A DNA stretch of 64,000 nucleotides from Mya arenaria (lineage: Eukaryota > Mollusca > Bivalvia > Myida > Myidae), in NCBI RefSeq assembly GCF_026914265.1, contig NC_069136.1, forward strand, positions 24,652,201 to 24,716,200, read 5' to 3'. The position numbers were made by a program, and so were the translations under genes. Every line of letters starts with the position of its first letter. Positions within the stretch are counted from its first letter, which is position 1. The notes beneath the pieces are model-generated. The model had not been told where the DNA came from and searched no databases. It was given only the letters and a program-made list of their open reading frames with translations. Positions 10,865-26,930 of this stretch are shown one piece after another.

Positions 10865-13800
10865 AAAACAAGTAGTTTTAAGATATCCGGGTACTTTCTG
10901 GATATATTTCCCAAATAAGGGATATTTAAAAATAGCGCATGCTCGTTAATGTCAACTCCGTAACCTATACCCCTCGCTTATAAACATGTCTTTGTACTGA
11001 GGCCGGAAGTGTGTCAAAAGCCACTTGTAGAGAGCAGAAAACAAGAAGGATATCATGAATCTATATATGGATACACGCTTGTAAGGAGCAGAAATCTAGA
11101 AGAACGATATAGGTCTGCAAGCAAAAGCCCTCTGTTCAAGGTTGCATGTCACACGAATTTAGAGCAGCTGGTGTACTGACACCTTCACTACCGTAACCCA
11201 AACTTTTGATATCGTATCTATCCAGTAGCTTAAACTGAAAAAGTGTCGGCTTCTCAGTTTTATCTCCTAATCCTTTTTTCGTGATGTTGAAACGTGCATC
11301 GTGTTGAATTTCTGCTCTCTACTTTCAAAATGATCCTGGCAAATTTGTTAATTGCAAATGTCGATATCAAATTCAGAAAATGATACAACGTGGCAAATAT
11401 TTTGTGAAACGATAATGATAAAGCTATCCTCTTCAATTCGACTGCGCCTTTGTTTGTTCTGCTCTCTGAACGGTATTATATTCTTCATTCCTGCTTGTTT
11501 ACCAAATGATCCACCTTGGTTACGACAATAATTTGAATAATTCATTGTCAGAAGCAATCCATGCATACACAAGCGATTCGTACCCGGTATAGAATATTTA
11601 CCAGCTTACTTGTGATTATAAATAAACAATATAAAATGCGTTTATATCAATTTCAACGAACGCCTGTTACCAGTGCTTCAGCCTATTCAAACATTTTACA
11701 AAAAGATCACAATAATCCCTTTTCTGGAATAAAAAAAGATATTTGACCATACAATAGGTATTCAGGGTTGTTTTGCCGTGTGGCAGCATAGGTTTGAAAC
11801 AGTGTGAATAAATAAAATTATATATGTTTGGTAGAACATTGACATGACGACGAACCAACTTGGTATAATATTCATAACATTAAAACATAGAGATATTTAC
11901 TATTTTGTGACTTCCCTGAACAAACAGATGCAAGTGGGCTTGAATTCAAACATCAAAGTAGGTAATTATCGAGGGCGAATTCCGATTAAGCGTCATGTCA
12001 ATTAAAAACACTGTTTCGACGCATGGGATTAAAGACAAACATTTCTTTTTAAAACAGACAAAGTTTAAATCTTATTATCTAGTATATAAGGAAATTGTCG
12101 CAGTTTTTATTTCATCTATGTTTTCATTCAATAAACATTCAGTGCGTTCTCGTCGTTTTTTTGTCGGACACTCGTCCTCTAGGTGTCCAATTATCTACTC
12201 AATATCTGTTAATACATAGACATTAAAGTTCCCTTTCCATTTACTATCTCCGAAATAATGACAAACAACCAAATTCAATTACTAATTTGTAATTTGTATA
12301 TAGCACTCGGGCAACCGACTGATAGATGTACATGTAACAAAAATAAATATTTATCATAAATATTTCATATAAACACTGCATGTATTTTATAATACTTCAA
12401 CATGAAAACACATACTTTCTATACTTTCGTTTTATCATGTTCAACCATTTCAAAACGCAACAACAAAATCTTAAAATTTACGTTCGTGTTCATCGGCTGC
12501 CCAAAGCTGAATGAGCCTAAACTGAGATTTGCACGAAAACCTCGTGCACCTATTTAACTTGAGACACCTGACGGAGATATTCATCGATACAAAGGGAAAT
12601 CAATTTTCTACCAATTCATTGCATTCAAACATAGAAAATTACATTTAAAAATGCAAAGGAAACTAGAGGGATAGGCCCAGTAGTCAAACGATGGTTCTGG
12701 GTATGTATTCACTAACGGCTAGTCAAATTAGCTTCATTTATCGGTTTCACTAATTGATGCATAGTGGGATATTGTCTATAATACCTATGTAATTATCTAA
12801 CTCTTAGTTCTGTATACAATGTGCACTCGAAAACGAATGATATTTGTCTTTCAATAAATTGCAAATGGTACAAATATACGCTGGTTAAACGGTGTTGATT
12901 GCTGGCTCTTCCATCTACCGGTTTCAATGCTTACTCTGTTTGAGGATAGCCGCAATTAAGACATAGACTTACGAAACTTTGTCACAGTCAATGAGTTTGC
13001 GACTCAGACTCAGAGGTGATAAATTTAAATTGTGTTGTAAAAATTACATTAAAGAAGCAAATATGGTAAAAACATATGTATATGTTACAAATAATCTGTT
13101 CTAAACTAAGACTCATGTCTTTTGTCAAAATTATTTTTCTACAGATATTTTTAAACATTTATTAATTCTGTTTTTCTGTGGCTGAGTCTAAAACTCAGAC
13201 TCAGGTCGTTAGTTAATACGGACCGAGAAGTTCATAGTTTCCATTAGTTCGTATGTGCCTTTGTCCTCATCGCTGCGCTATCATGATGTATTGCCCTCTC
13301 CCGTTTTGCGTCCCGAACGCTCCTTTATTTTAATAATCTTTTTTCTACCCAAATCCTTGGTTAGAATCAAAATTTAAGGGTTTTTCAAAAACTACGTTTA
13401 AAATAATGCCTATTTTTGAGCTGCTGTGTTATGCATGAACAGCCCCTTAATATCGCGAACCAGATAGTGGGTTTCGTTCTCTATGATGTCAAATTATGTC
13501 CACGCATAATCAGAAAAGGCAGGTCCTGGATGGTGGGCCACATGGGGTAGGGGGAGGGAGGTCTCAATTTTTGACGGGGTCGTACTTATCCATAACCGAA
13601 GAAAGGTTGGATTTAAATTTAGTAAGAAGATATCCCCCTCCACCTCCCAACAAAAAAGTACAGTTGGCTATTTTAGTATAAAATGATGCATTTTATTGAC
13701 ATTTTTTCCCGATGAAAAGTTAGCATTAACAAATAAAAGGGGAAGGGAGCTTAATCCGCTATTGTTTATGATATTTGTACCTATTAAAAATGTACCTGAA

Positions 13801-13890
13801 ATAAGTTTTACTTAGATATTAAAATAGTATATAAAATACTATCATTTAGCTACAGCTGTGGTTCAATGATACGTAATTTACGTCATTTCA
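10865..13890. other. Intergenic, no gene recognised
   Basis: AT-rich, with only short random open frames. A denser stretch at 12690-12980 is less AT-rich and holds homeodomain-like TAATTG/CAATTA words, but nothing decisive. Confidence 0.3.
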
Positions 13891-13891
13891 T

Positions 13892-14213
<322 letters not shown>

Positions 14214-14435
14214 GATAAATAAGTACATGCTATGAAACCGGGTAGATAATATTTTTGTGGTGTATAGTATCATTGTTTAGTATATTTTTCGTGTATCGAA
14301 TTGTTATTTACACCTTATCGCATCGTTTTAGGCTTGTGGTGTACATATCGTGCAGGAATCTATATTCTAATATATATTGAGACGTACACGTATAATTTCT
14401 ATGTTCGATTATGGTAACTTATTATATATATATAT

Positions 14436-17874
<3,439 letters not shown>

Positions 17875-18312
17875 TTCCCGGGCGGGACACACCTTTAAAA
17901 GGAGAACTCCCTAGTTTCCCGATCGGGACATACTTCAGGGAAACTCCCTTGTTGCCCGGTCGGGGCACACTTCAGGGAAACTCCCTTGTTGCCCGGTCGG
18001 GGCACACTTCAGGGAAACTCCCTTGTTGCCCGGTCGGGGCACACTTCAGGGAAACTCCCTTGTTGCCCGGTCGGGGCACACTTTATGGAGACTCCCTTGT
18101 TGCCCGGTCGGGGCACACTTCAGGGAAACTCCCTTGTTGCCCGGTCGGGACACACTTTAGGGAAACTCCCTTGTTTCCCGGTCGGGACACACTTCAGGGA
18201 AACTCCCTTGTTGCCCTGTCGGGACACACTTCAGGGAAACCCCGGTCGGGAGAAACTTCAGGGAAACTCCCTTGTTTCCCGGTCGGGACACACGTCAGGG
18301 AAAAACCCGATC
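17875..18312. repeat. Minisatellite, 37-bp unit, about 12 copies
   Basis: The spacing of successive CCCGGTCGGGG words is exactly 37 bases (for example 17955 to 17992). Each unit contains two small hairpins, CCCGGTCGGG and AGGGAAACTCCCT. Because 37 is not a multiple of 3 and the unit lacks stops in all frames, long frames of 124 and 181 codons are by-products. Edge units at both ends are more diverged. Confidence 0.92.
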
Positions 18313-19287
18313 GAGCATTTACCTCAAATGGCTTATCAAACAACGGTGAATTGTGCATAAATAAACGTCCAAAATAAAAAAAATGAGATCCAGAAATATT
18401 GTCCTTAGGTCGAAATATGTTCCCATAGTTATGCGTTTGTGCTATTTTAAATAATATATTGTTTATTTGTATTTGTGTTGGTTTACTGTATGCTAAATCT
18501 ATTTATGTCATGTTTTGGTTGTAAACGGCAAATAGGGGTATATTCAATGCAGACTCTGTCAATGTACTAGTACTTCAAAACATAATTTAAATGATCACAA
18601 CAGCTTGTATTGGAAATACGGCTGTAGGAATATAAAATCGTCTTGATTTAAATGTTTTAAGATGTTCACGTAATTTCAACAGCTTCATATCAATATCATT
18701 TTGTTTCCTTAGCATTTATTACTTCAAAGTTGTCCTTTGGGTATCGAAAAGCAATTTCAGGTCAATATCGCATTGTAACAGTCACCATGACAATTCGAAA
18801 GTAACGGACAATACATCGGTCCTACTTCTTTGGTCAAGTGACCGTAAGCACTCGAAGATGGCGTAAGCGGCAATAAAAGGCCAATTAATCATTATAAAGA
18901 CGAGCCCTGTTCGCAGGGATAACTTGATTGACGTATAAAAAGAGTATTTCAGTGATTATGTGTTTTATTAAATAGCTTCAACGTATCAATGTCTCGGCTC
19001 AATTTTATCTAAATTAATTGCTAATTCAGAAACTGCGTTTTAGTGCAGGATTTATTGGATGGGCCAATAAAAGTTGAATGTTTATGGCGAATATTTCTGA
19101 AATTCTAGAAGCTTTTAATCAGACTATAAACGAGCAGAAACGGTGTACATTTGAACATACAGCTGGTAAATAGACGAGAAAACTATAAAACACACTTAAA
19201 GATGTATGCTAAACAATGATGGGAAATACTATGTTTTAAGGTTTTTATTATTGAACATGTGCATATCGCATTAGAAATAACAGGGAC
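18313..19287. other. Intergenic; possible conserved regulatory block at 18730-19170
   Basis: No gene seen. The stretch 18730-19170 is repeat-free by eye, less AT-rich than its surroundings, and has many homeodomain-type words (CCAATTAATCATTA, TTAATTGCTAATT, CAATAAAAG, TTTATGGCG). That composition is typical of conserved enhancers, but conservation cannot be tested here. Confidence 0.25.
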
Positions 19288-19640
19288 AATTCCTGTCGGG
19301 GGGGATCCCTGTTTGAGGTGGATGGAGGGGGGACAATCCCTGTTGGCGGTGGGGGTGGTCGGGGCAGGCCCTGTTGGGGGGGCAGACCCTGTTGGGGGTA
19401 TCCATGTTGGGGGGGGGCAATCCCTGTTGGGGTGTAGGGGCAATCCCTGTTGGGGTGTGGGGCAATCCCTGTTGGGGGTGTGGGGCAATCCCTGTTGGGG
19501 GTGTGGGGGCAATCCCTGTTGGGGGTGTGGGGGCAATCCCTGTTGGGGGTGTGGGGCAATCCCTGTTGGGGGTGTGGGGCAATCCCTGTTGGGGTGGGGG
19601 TCAGGCCATGTTGGGGGGATCCATGTTAGGGGGATAAACG
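19288..19640. repeat. G-rich minisatellite, 23/24-bp unit
   Basis: Units of the type CAATCCCTGTTGGGGGTGTG repeat about fourteen times with variable G-run length. The + strand carries dense runs of four to eight G. Proline-rich frames on the minus strand and glycine-rich frames on the plus strand are by-products. Confidence 0.9.
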
Positions 19641-19979
19641 GGTTATTTCCGTTTCTACTGTCCCGTTAAATGAAGTCGGTAGATTATGATTTGTGTTTTG
19701 GTAAAGTTGAGTGTGAATTTTCCAATCGCCATTTTGTCTGGTAAACGTTACCTATAGTGCTCTGTAAAACAAAGGCGCATTATTACAATCACAGATAATT
19801 CTAGACTCTGGCTCAGAAAAGCACTTTTATTAAATTACAAAAACAAAACAAAACGTCTTTATCATTCATTTCACAAAAATGTAAATTATTGTACAATTTC
19901 GAAAGGTAATAACATTTAGCACATTTCATCATCATGACTCGACAAGAAAGAAAGTTACAATAAAATGAAGCAGTTTTGC

Positions 19980-22900
19980 CTCTTGAGTCTGAGTTGTTCA
20001 TGATCATGTTCCCAGATGTCGTATTTACTAAAGTTTGAGTCTTAATTGTTCATGATCATGTTCCCAGATGTCGTATTCACTAAAGCTTGAGTCTGAATTG
20101 TTCATGATCATGTTCCCAGATGTCGTATTCACTAAAGCTTGAGTCTGAATTGTTCATGATCATGTCCCCAGATGTCGTATTCACTTAAGCTTTAGTCTGA
20201 ATTGTTCATAATCATGTCCCCAGAGGTCGTATTCACTAAAGCTTGAGTCTGAATTGTTCATGATCATGTCCCCAAAGGTCGTATTCACTTAAGCTTGAGT
20301 CTGAATTGTTCATAATCATGTGCCCAGAGGTCGTATTCACTTAAGCTTTAGTCTGAATTGTTCATGATCATGTCCCCAGAGGTCGTATTTACTAAAGATT
20401 TAGTCTGAATTGTTCATGATCATGTCCCCAGAGGTCGTATTCACTAAAGCTTGAGTCTGAATTATTCATAATCATGTCCCCAGAGGTCGTATTCACTTAA
20501 GCTTGAGTCTGAATTATTCATAATCATGTCCCCAGAGGTCGTATTCACTAAAGCTTGAGTCTGAATTGTTCATGATCATGTCCCCAGAGGTCGTATTCAC
20601 TTAAGCTTGAGTCTGAATTGTTCATGATCGTGTCCCCAGAGGTCGTATTCACTAAAGCTTTAGTCTGAATTGTTCATGGTCATGTCCCCAGAGGTCGTAT
20701 TTACTAAAGATTTAGTCTGAATTGTTCATGATCATGTCCCCAGAGGTCGCATTCACTAGCGCTTGAGTCTGCATTGTTCATAATCATGTCCCCAGAGGTC
20801 ATATTTACTTAAGCTTTAGTCTGCATTGTTCATGATTGTGTCCCCAGAGGTCATATTCACTAAAGCTTTAGTCTGAATTGTTCATGATCGTGTCCCCAGA
20901 GGTCATATTCACTAAAGCTTTAGTCTGAATTGTTCATGATCGTGTCCCCAGAGGTCGTATTCACTAAAGCTTTAGTCTGAATTGTTCATGATCATGTCCC
21001 CAGAGGTCGTATTCACTAAAGCTTTAGTCTGAATTGTTCATGATCATGTCCCCAGAGGTCATATTCACTAAAGCTTTAGCCTGAATTGTTCATGATCGTG
21101 TCCCCAGAGGTCGTATTCACTAAAGCTTTAGTCTGAATTGTTCATGATCGTGTCCCCAGAGGTCGTATTCACTAAAGCTTTAGTCTGAATTGTTCATGAT
21201 CGTGTCCCCAGAGGTCGTATTCACTAAAGCTTTAGTCTGAATTGTTCATTATCACGTCCCCAGAGGTCGTATTCACTAAAGCTTTAGCCTGAATTGTTCA
21301 TGATCGTGTCCCCAGAGGTCGTATTCACTAAAGCTTTAGCCTGAATTGTTCATGATCGTGTCCCCAGAGGTCGTATTCACTAAAGCTTGAGTCTGGATTG
21401 TTCATGATCGAGTCCCCAGAGGTCGTATTCACTAAAGCTTTAGTCTGAATTGTTCATGATCGTGTCCCCAGAGGTCGTATTCACTAAAGCTTGAGTCTGA
21501 ATTGTTCATGATCGTGTCCCCAGAGGTCGTATTTACTAAAGCTTTAGTCTGAATTGTTCATGATCATGTCCCCAGAGGTCGTATTCACTAAAGCTTTAGT
21601 CTGAATTGTTCATGATCGTGTCCCCAGAGGTCGTATTGACTAAAGCTTGAGTCTGAATTGTTCATGTTCATGTCCCCAGAGGTCGTATTCACTAAAGCTT
21701 TGGTCTGAATTGTTCATAATCATGTCCCCAGAGGTCGTATTTACTAAAGCTTTAGTCTGAATTGTTCATGATCGTGTCCCCAGAGGTCGTATTCACTAAA
21801 GCTTTAGTCTGAATTGTTCATGATCATGTCCCCAGAGGTCGTATTTACTAGCGCTTGAGTCTGAATTGTTCATAATCATAACCCCAGAGGTCGTATTCAC
21901 TAGCGCTTGAGTCTGAATTGTTCATAATCGTGTCCCCAGAGGTCGTATTTACTAAAGCTTTAGTCTGAATTGTTCATGATCGTGTCCCCAGAGGTCGTAT
22001 TCACTAAAGCTTTAGTCTGAATTGTTCATGATCATGTCCCCAGAGGTCGTATTCACTAAAGCTTTAGTCTGAATTGTTCATGATCATGTCCCCAGAGGTC
22101 GTATTCACTAAAGCTTTAGTCTGAATTGTTCATGATCATGTCCCCAGAGGTCGTATTCACTAAAGCTTTAGTCTGAATTGTTCATGATCGTGTCCCCAGA
22201 GGTCGTATTCACTAAAGCTTTAGTCTGAATTGTTCATGATCATGTCCCCAGAGGTCGTATTCACTAAAGCTTTAGTCTGAATTGTTCATGGTCATGTCCC
22301 CAGAGGTCGTATTCACTAAAGCTTTAGTCTGAATTGTTCATGGTCATGTCCCCAGAGGTCGTATTCACTAAAGTTTGGGGCTGAATTGTTCATGTTCATG
22401 TCCCCAGAGGTCGTATTCACTAAAGCTTGAGTCTGAATTATTCATAATCATGTCCCCAGAGGTCATATTCACTAAAGGTTTAGTCTGATTTGTTCATGGT
22501 CGTGTCCCCAGAGGTCGTATTCACTAAAGTTTGGGGCTGAATTGTTCATGATCATGTCCCCAGAGGTCGTATTCACTAAAGCTTGAGTCTGAATTATTCA
22601 TAATCATGTCCCCAGAGGTCATATTCACTAAAGCTTTAGTCTGAATTGTTCATGATCATGTCCCCAGAGGTCGTATTCACTAAAGTTTGGGGCTGAATTG
22701 TTCATGTTCATGTCCCCAGAGGTCGTATTTACTATTGTTTGAGTCTGAATTGTTCATGATCATGTCCCCAGAGGTCGTATTCACTAAAGCTTTAGTCTGA
22801 ATTGTTCATGATCGTGTCCCCAGAGGTCGTATTTACTAAAGCTTTAGTCTGAATTGTTCATGATCGTGTCCCCAGAGGTCGTATTTACTAAAGCTTTAGT

Positions 22901-23418
22901 CTGAATTGTTCATAATCATGTCCCCAGAGGTCGTATTTACTAGCGCTTTAGTCTGAATTGTTCATGATCGTGTCCCCAGAGGTCGTATTTACTAAAGCTT
23001 TAGTCTGAATTGTTCATGATCATGTCCCCAGAGGTCGTATTCACTAAAGTTTGGGGCTGAATTGTTCATGATCATGTCCCCAGAGGTCGTATTCACTAAA
23101 GCTTTAGTCTGAATTGTTCATGATCGTGTCCCCAGAGGTCGTATTTACTAAAGCTTTAGTCTGAATTGTTCATGATCGTGTCCACAAAGGTTGTATTTAC
23201 TAAAGCTTTAGTCTGAATTGTTCATAATCATGTCCCCAGAGGTCGTATTTACTAGCGCTTTAGTCTGAATTGTTCATGATCATGTCCCCAGAGGTCGTAT
23301 TCACTAAAGTTTGGGGCTGAATTGTTCATAATCATGTCCCAAGAGGTCGTATTCACTAAAGTTTGAGTCCAAACTGTTCATAATCATGTCCCCGGTGGTA
23401 GTATTCACTATCGCTTGG
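19980..23418. repeat. 52-bp tandem repeat array, about 66 units (3.4 kb)
   Basis: Successive TTGTTCATGATCATG words are 52 bases apart, and every spacing I checked is an exact multiple of 52. The consensus unit holds two perfect palindromes, CATGATCATG and CTAAAGCTTTAG (the latter includes a HindIII site), separated by CCCCAGAGGTCGTATTCA. Common variants are CATGATCGTG, TTTAGTC/TTGAGTC, CTTAAGCTT, and a TTTGGGGCTG type at 22371, 22527, 22683, 23047 and 23307. The first units (GTTCCCAGATGTCG) and the last are more diverged, as expected at array edges. There is no open frame and no unique spacer. Confidence 0.97.
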
Positions 23419-23920
23419 CCAGCTGACCGTTATGACCACCAACTTGACCTTTGATCCGCTGACTGACTCACTAATAACATCAGAAATATGATCCATCTGC
23501 TGGTCAACCATCATTCAAACAAGTTTGAGGTCCCTCAGCTAAAGCGTTCTTCAGATATTGACAGTGAATTTTCAACTGAAGGTCACCATAACTTTGACCT
23601 TTGACCCACAAATCAATAGAGTTCATAATTATCATGGTCATAATCTTCCTACCTATCAAGTATAAGATCCCTGAGCGTAAGTGTTCTTCGTGTATTGATC
23701 GGAAATCGATTCTCAGCTGAAGGTTATCTTAAGGTCTCTACGACATTGACCTTTGACTAAATGACCTCAAAATCAAAAGGCTCTATCTGCTGGTCGTGTC
23801 CAACTTGCCTACAAAGTTTTAGAACCATGTGCCTAAGCGTTCTTCAGATATTGGTCGGAACCGTCGGGATGGACGGATGGGCGGACAGACGAATAAGGGT
23901 AATTCTTTAAGGGGTATGAT
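23419..23920. repeat. Dispersed bivalve-type repeat relic
   Basis: Contains TTGACCTTTGACC words, three AAG(C/T)GTTCTTC(A/G)-type motifs followed by ATATTGA, and a terminal GGACGGATGGGCGGACAGAC. This vocabulary is typical of an abundant mobile repeat in bivalve genomes; it abuts the right edge of the 52-bp array. The family name is unknown to me. Confidence 0.6.
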
Positions 23921-24595
23921 AATAAATACTGAACTGAAACTAAAAGCATATAAATTTCTTAACTGACGTCGAGTTCCTTAATTGTTCATGGTCAAATTAA
24001 GAAAAAATACAGTTTATCATAAAAGTATGTGAATAACAAAACATAAATGAAAATGAAGTATTCCATATACTATTAATTTATTATATGTATAATATGACTA
24101 GTGAGACCATGACTATGTTAGCATAAAATAAAAGTAATATTCATTTATTTATCCAAATTTGACAACATCAAAACCTATACCAAACGGACGTCATATGCGA
24201 CGCCAATAAGCATTTGAGGTTATCAAAGATGACAAATACAATTGTGTAATGTAATATTGAGAAATCATGGCGGTGAGAATGGAAATACATTTATCACACG
24301 TTCAATGATGTCAATACAGTCCGGAAGATAGATCAATCAATTTAATTAGTCAAAAGAAAAAAGAAGTCTGGGTGTGGTGTGTTCTGTTCTTTGACATTTA
24401 TTAAACTCATATATTATAGATCATCAATATAAAAACAAAACAAATTTAAACTTGCATGCATGACAAGAATAAATAAATAATTTTGCGCTGTATTATTTAC
24501 AAACATGTTATTCAATATCGTGGAAACTGTAGAAATTTTAAGCAGTAATGTGAGAGTGTTTTCAAAAGTGGTTTTATGAATGCAAATTTCTTATC
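23921..24595. other. Intergenic, nothing recognised
   Basis: AT-rich sequence without repeats or open frames that I can support. Confidence 0.3.
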
Positions 24596-24962
24596 TTAAA
24601 GCTGCATTCTCACAGATTGACCGTTTTGACAACTTTTTTTAGATTTGTCTTTCAATCAGTCAATTGTAGCGTAAATATCTGGAAACCAGTGATATAAGAC
24701 TGCTGACAAGAGAACAGATCGCAGGTATTCATATTTACTGTTATTTTTATCCCGAATAAAATAGTTTTGCTTAAACCGTTAGTAACGCTTTTATCCATAA
24801 AACATTACTTTTCGAACGTAAATATGAAAACTGCTTTCTACTTTTGTCAGCAGTTTTTTATCACTGGTTTCCAAATATTTACGCAAAATTGGCTCATTTT
24901 AAGACGAAAAATTAATAAATGTAAATTGTCAAAACGGTTTATCAGCTAGAGTGCAACTTTAA
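24596..24962. mobile_element. TTAA-flanked foldback MITE, family A copy 2
   Basis: TTAA then AGCTGCATTCTCACAG at the left; the right end is more diverged (GCTAGAGTGCAACT then TTAA). The internal inverted arms around GACTGCTGACAAGAGAACAG and TTTGTCAGCAGTTTTTTATC are clear. Confidence 0.8.
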
Positions 24963-26198
24963 AAGCTTTGATATGGGGAAGACGTTACTAATGTTGTTAG
25001 AACTTGTGTCCAACCCATTTGCTTTTTGTATACTCTATATATTATTGTTGTAATTACCGATTATGTTGAAAGAAAAAAGGCAATAAAATATGTTTAAATC
25101 AAAAGCTTTGATACATGAAATAAATAGCTTATCTTATTAACCGTTGAGGGTTTGTTATCAAAATTTAAAAGAAATTATATGAATTGCAAAAAATTAATTT
25201 AAATGATCATAATTATATTTTAACATAAAATCTTGGAATATCAGTCTGAAAGTGTTACTTGATATGTGTTATAACACGACCAACGCCGTCTTCTTGCACC
25301 GGTTTTATTATCAATAACCAATCAATGATCCCAAAAGGGTTACAAGAAAATGAATAAGCTGTACACTATACTCTTTAGTTCTAGGACCCTTTTTAATAAA
25401 GATCAATAAGCTTAAGACCGTACATTCCCAGGCGTAACCCCGAATTGTGCGTAAAAAAATCAGTGTTCAATAAAAAAAATATCGTATGAATAAATATAGA
25501 ACATATTCTGCCTGTCCCCGACTACTCTCAAACAACTAAGGTTTACGGCTATGATATCTTATTAAAAGGGGTCTCTTGTGAATCATAGGGTCGATGTCCA
25601 TATTGTCAGAATCTTTCATTTTTTTCTGTATTGTCTGCAACAGCCTACACATGTATTCAATGTGTTTGTCTCCTCAATGGGTATTTAGGAAATATGTGCA
25701 AAGATATTCCCTTTTCTTTGTTTTGTCTATTTGCACACCAAACAACACATAAACTATTAACCATTTCAGTGATTTCACCAATTTAACTTACAGAAAACAT
25801 GTATAAACTGACCATACAAACACCAATGTATTGAATTTACTACTGGGGGCTTATCAGCAGCAGAGCGTTCTTGCCCCCACTAAATAATTCATGAGCTGTT
25901 CAGTCAGCAATGGTCTTAGTGAAATCCGTCTATATATATGCAATACAACTGTTCAAAAACTCTCCTTAGTACGAATTGAATTCGCTCCACCTTGATGGAA
26001 CAGTTCCTCAGCCCCGTTTCAAAAAAGATAGAAATGGTTAGGATTGTAAATTTCTAGGCGCAATTCCCCCGATTTGGGCGTGAACTTTTCAATAAAGAAC
26101 ATATCGGAAGGTCATTTATCGTATAGATTATGCCCGCAACTTAACGGGTGTCCAAGAGAACCGTTAAACAGCGTAAGGTTTACGACCAAGATATCTTA
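24963..26198. other. Intergenic, nothing recognised
   Basis: AT-rich DNA. Two related words, GATATCTTAT with nearby GTTTACG, occur near 25550 and 26190, suggesting a further diverged duplication, but its limits are unclear. Confidence 0.25.
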
Positions 26199-26523
26199 TG
26201 CACCAGTCCATTGAACCCCCCCCCCCCTCCAACCAACCCAGGTCCGGGGGTGTACAGGGGAAAGCGGGGAAAATGGGCCGTGTTTTTACCTTTCAGGTTG
26301 CCCCGCAGTGCCGGGTGAATGCGGTGATTTTGTCTTCGCGCCAAAATAGCGGGGAATGGTCCTTACCTAGGGTCCCTTGGGTGTGTGGGCATTTGTCGGG
26401 GATTTTATCAGCAGTTCGACGCCGCAGGGCGGTTTTTTTCCTCGGGCTTCGCTGGACCGAAAGTCAAAGTCCCCGCTATTCCCCGGATGTGGGAGGGGGG
26501 CGTGGTTACAATTGACTGGTGCA
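26199..26523. mobile_element. GC-rich inverted-repeat MITE, family G copy 1 (325 bp)
   Basis: Starts TGCACCAGTC and ends GACTGGTGCA, with TTA directly outside both ends. A 3-bp TTA/TAA duplication is the hallmark of PIF/Harbinger elements. The interior is far more G+C-rich than its surroundings. The 105-codon frame inside has no transposase motif. Confidence 0.75.
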
Positions 26524-26620
26524 TTATTGAAACGGGGGCCCTGCTCTTTATAATGATGCTATGGATGTTTAACTATTCATTGTCTATGAGTTCAATGATC
26601 AACATGTATTCTGAAGAAGT

Positions 26621-26930
26621 TTAGAATATAACCAACGTATTCAGCCAATGAAATTGCAGATAGGCAATCATTAAGTACTGGCCTTAATTATTCAGAATTT
26701 CAACGTTCGCGCGTGTTTAAAGGTCCGCCTACTGCCACTCATCCAATACACAATTCCTTCGTCAGAATTTGCGTTGACAATGTATCAGCCAACCAGGTTA
26801 TATTCTTAGTCAGTTAGTAGACATGAATTAAAATTTCAATGATTAAGAAGGGCTAGTTCGCAAAGCTCAATCCGCCAATTTTTAATCATTACGATTTTAA
26901 TTAATGTCCTCTAACTATTACATAGTTCTT
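26621..26930. repeat. Dispersed element, family J copy 1
   Basis: Aligns by eye with 38259-38712 over its whole length (shared words CAGCCAATGAAATT, GATAGGCAATCATTAAGTAC, GTCCGCCTACTGCCACTCAT). Ends of the first part are inverted (AGAATATAACC and GGTTATATTCT). The second copy is split by another element. Confidence 0.7.

Noticed and set aside
19183-19669. Proline-rich minus-strand and glycine-rich plus-strand frames
   Set aside because: All derive from the G-rich 23/24-bp minisatellite and exist in several overlapping frames at once.
19980-23418. CRISPR-like regular array
   Set aside because: The 52-bp units are contiguous copies with no unique spacers, and the genome is animal-like.
26198-26624. 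105- and 79-codon frames in a GC-rich patch
   Set aside because: They lie inside the family G element with TTA flanks; G+C richness lengthens chance frames.
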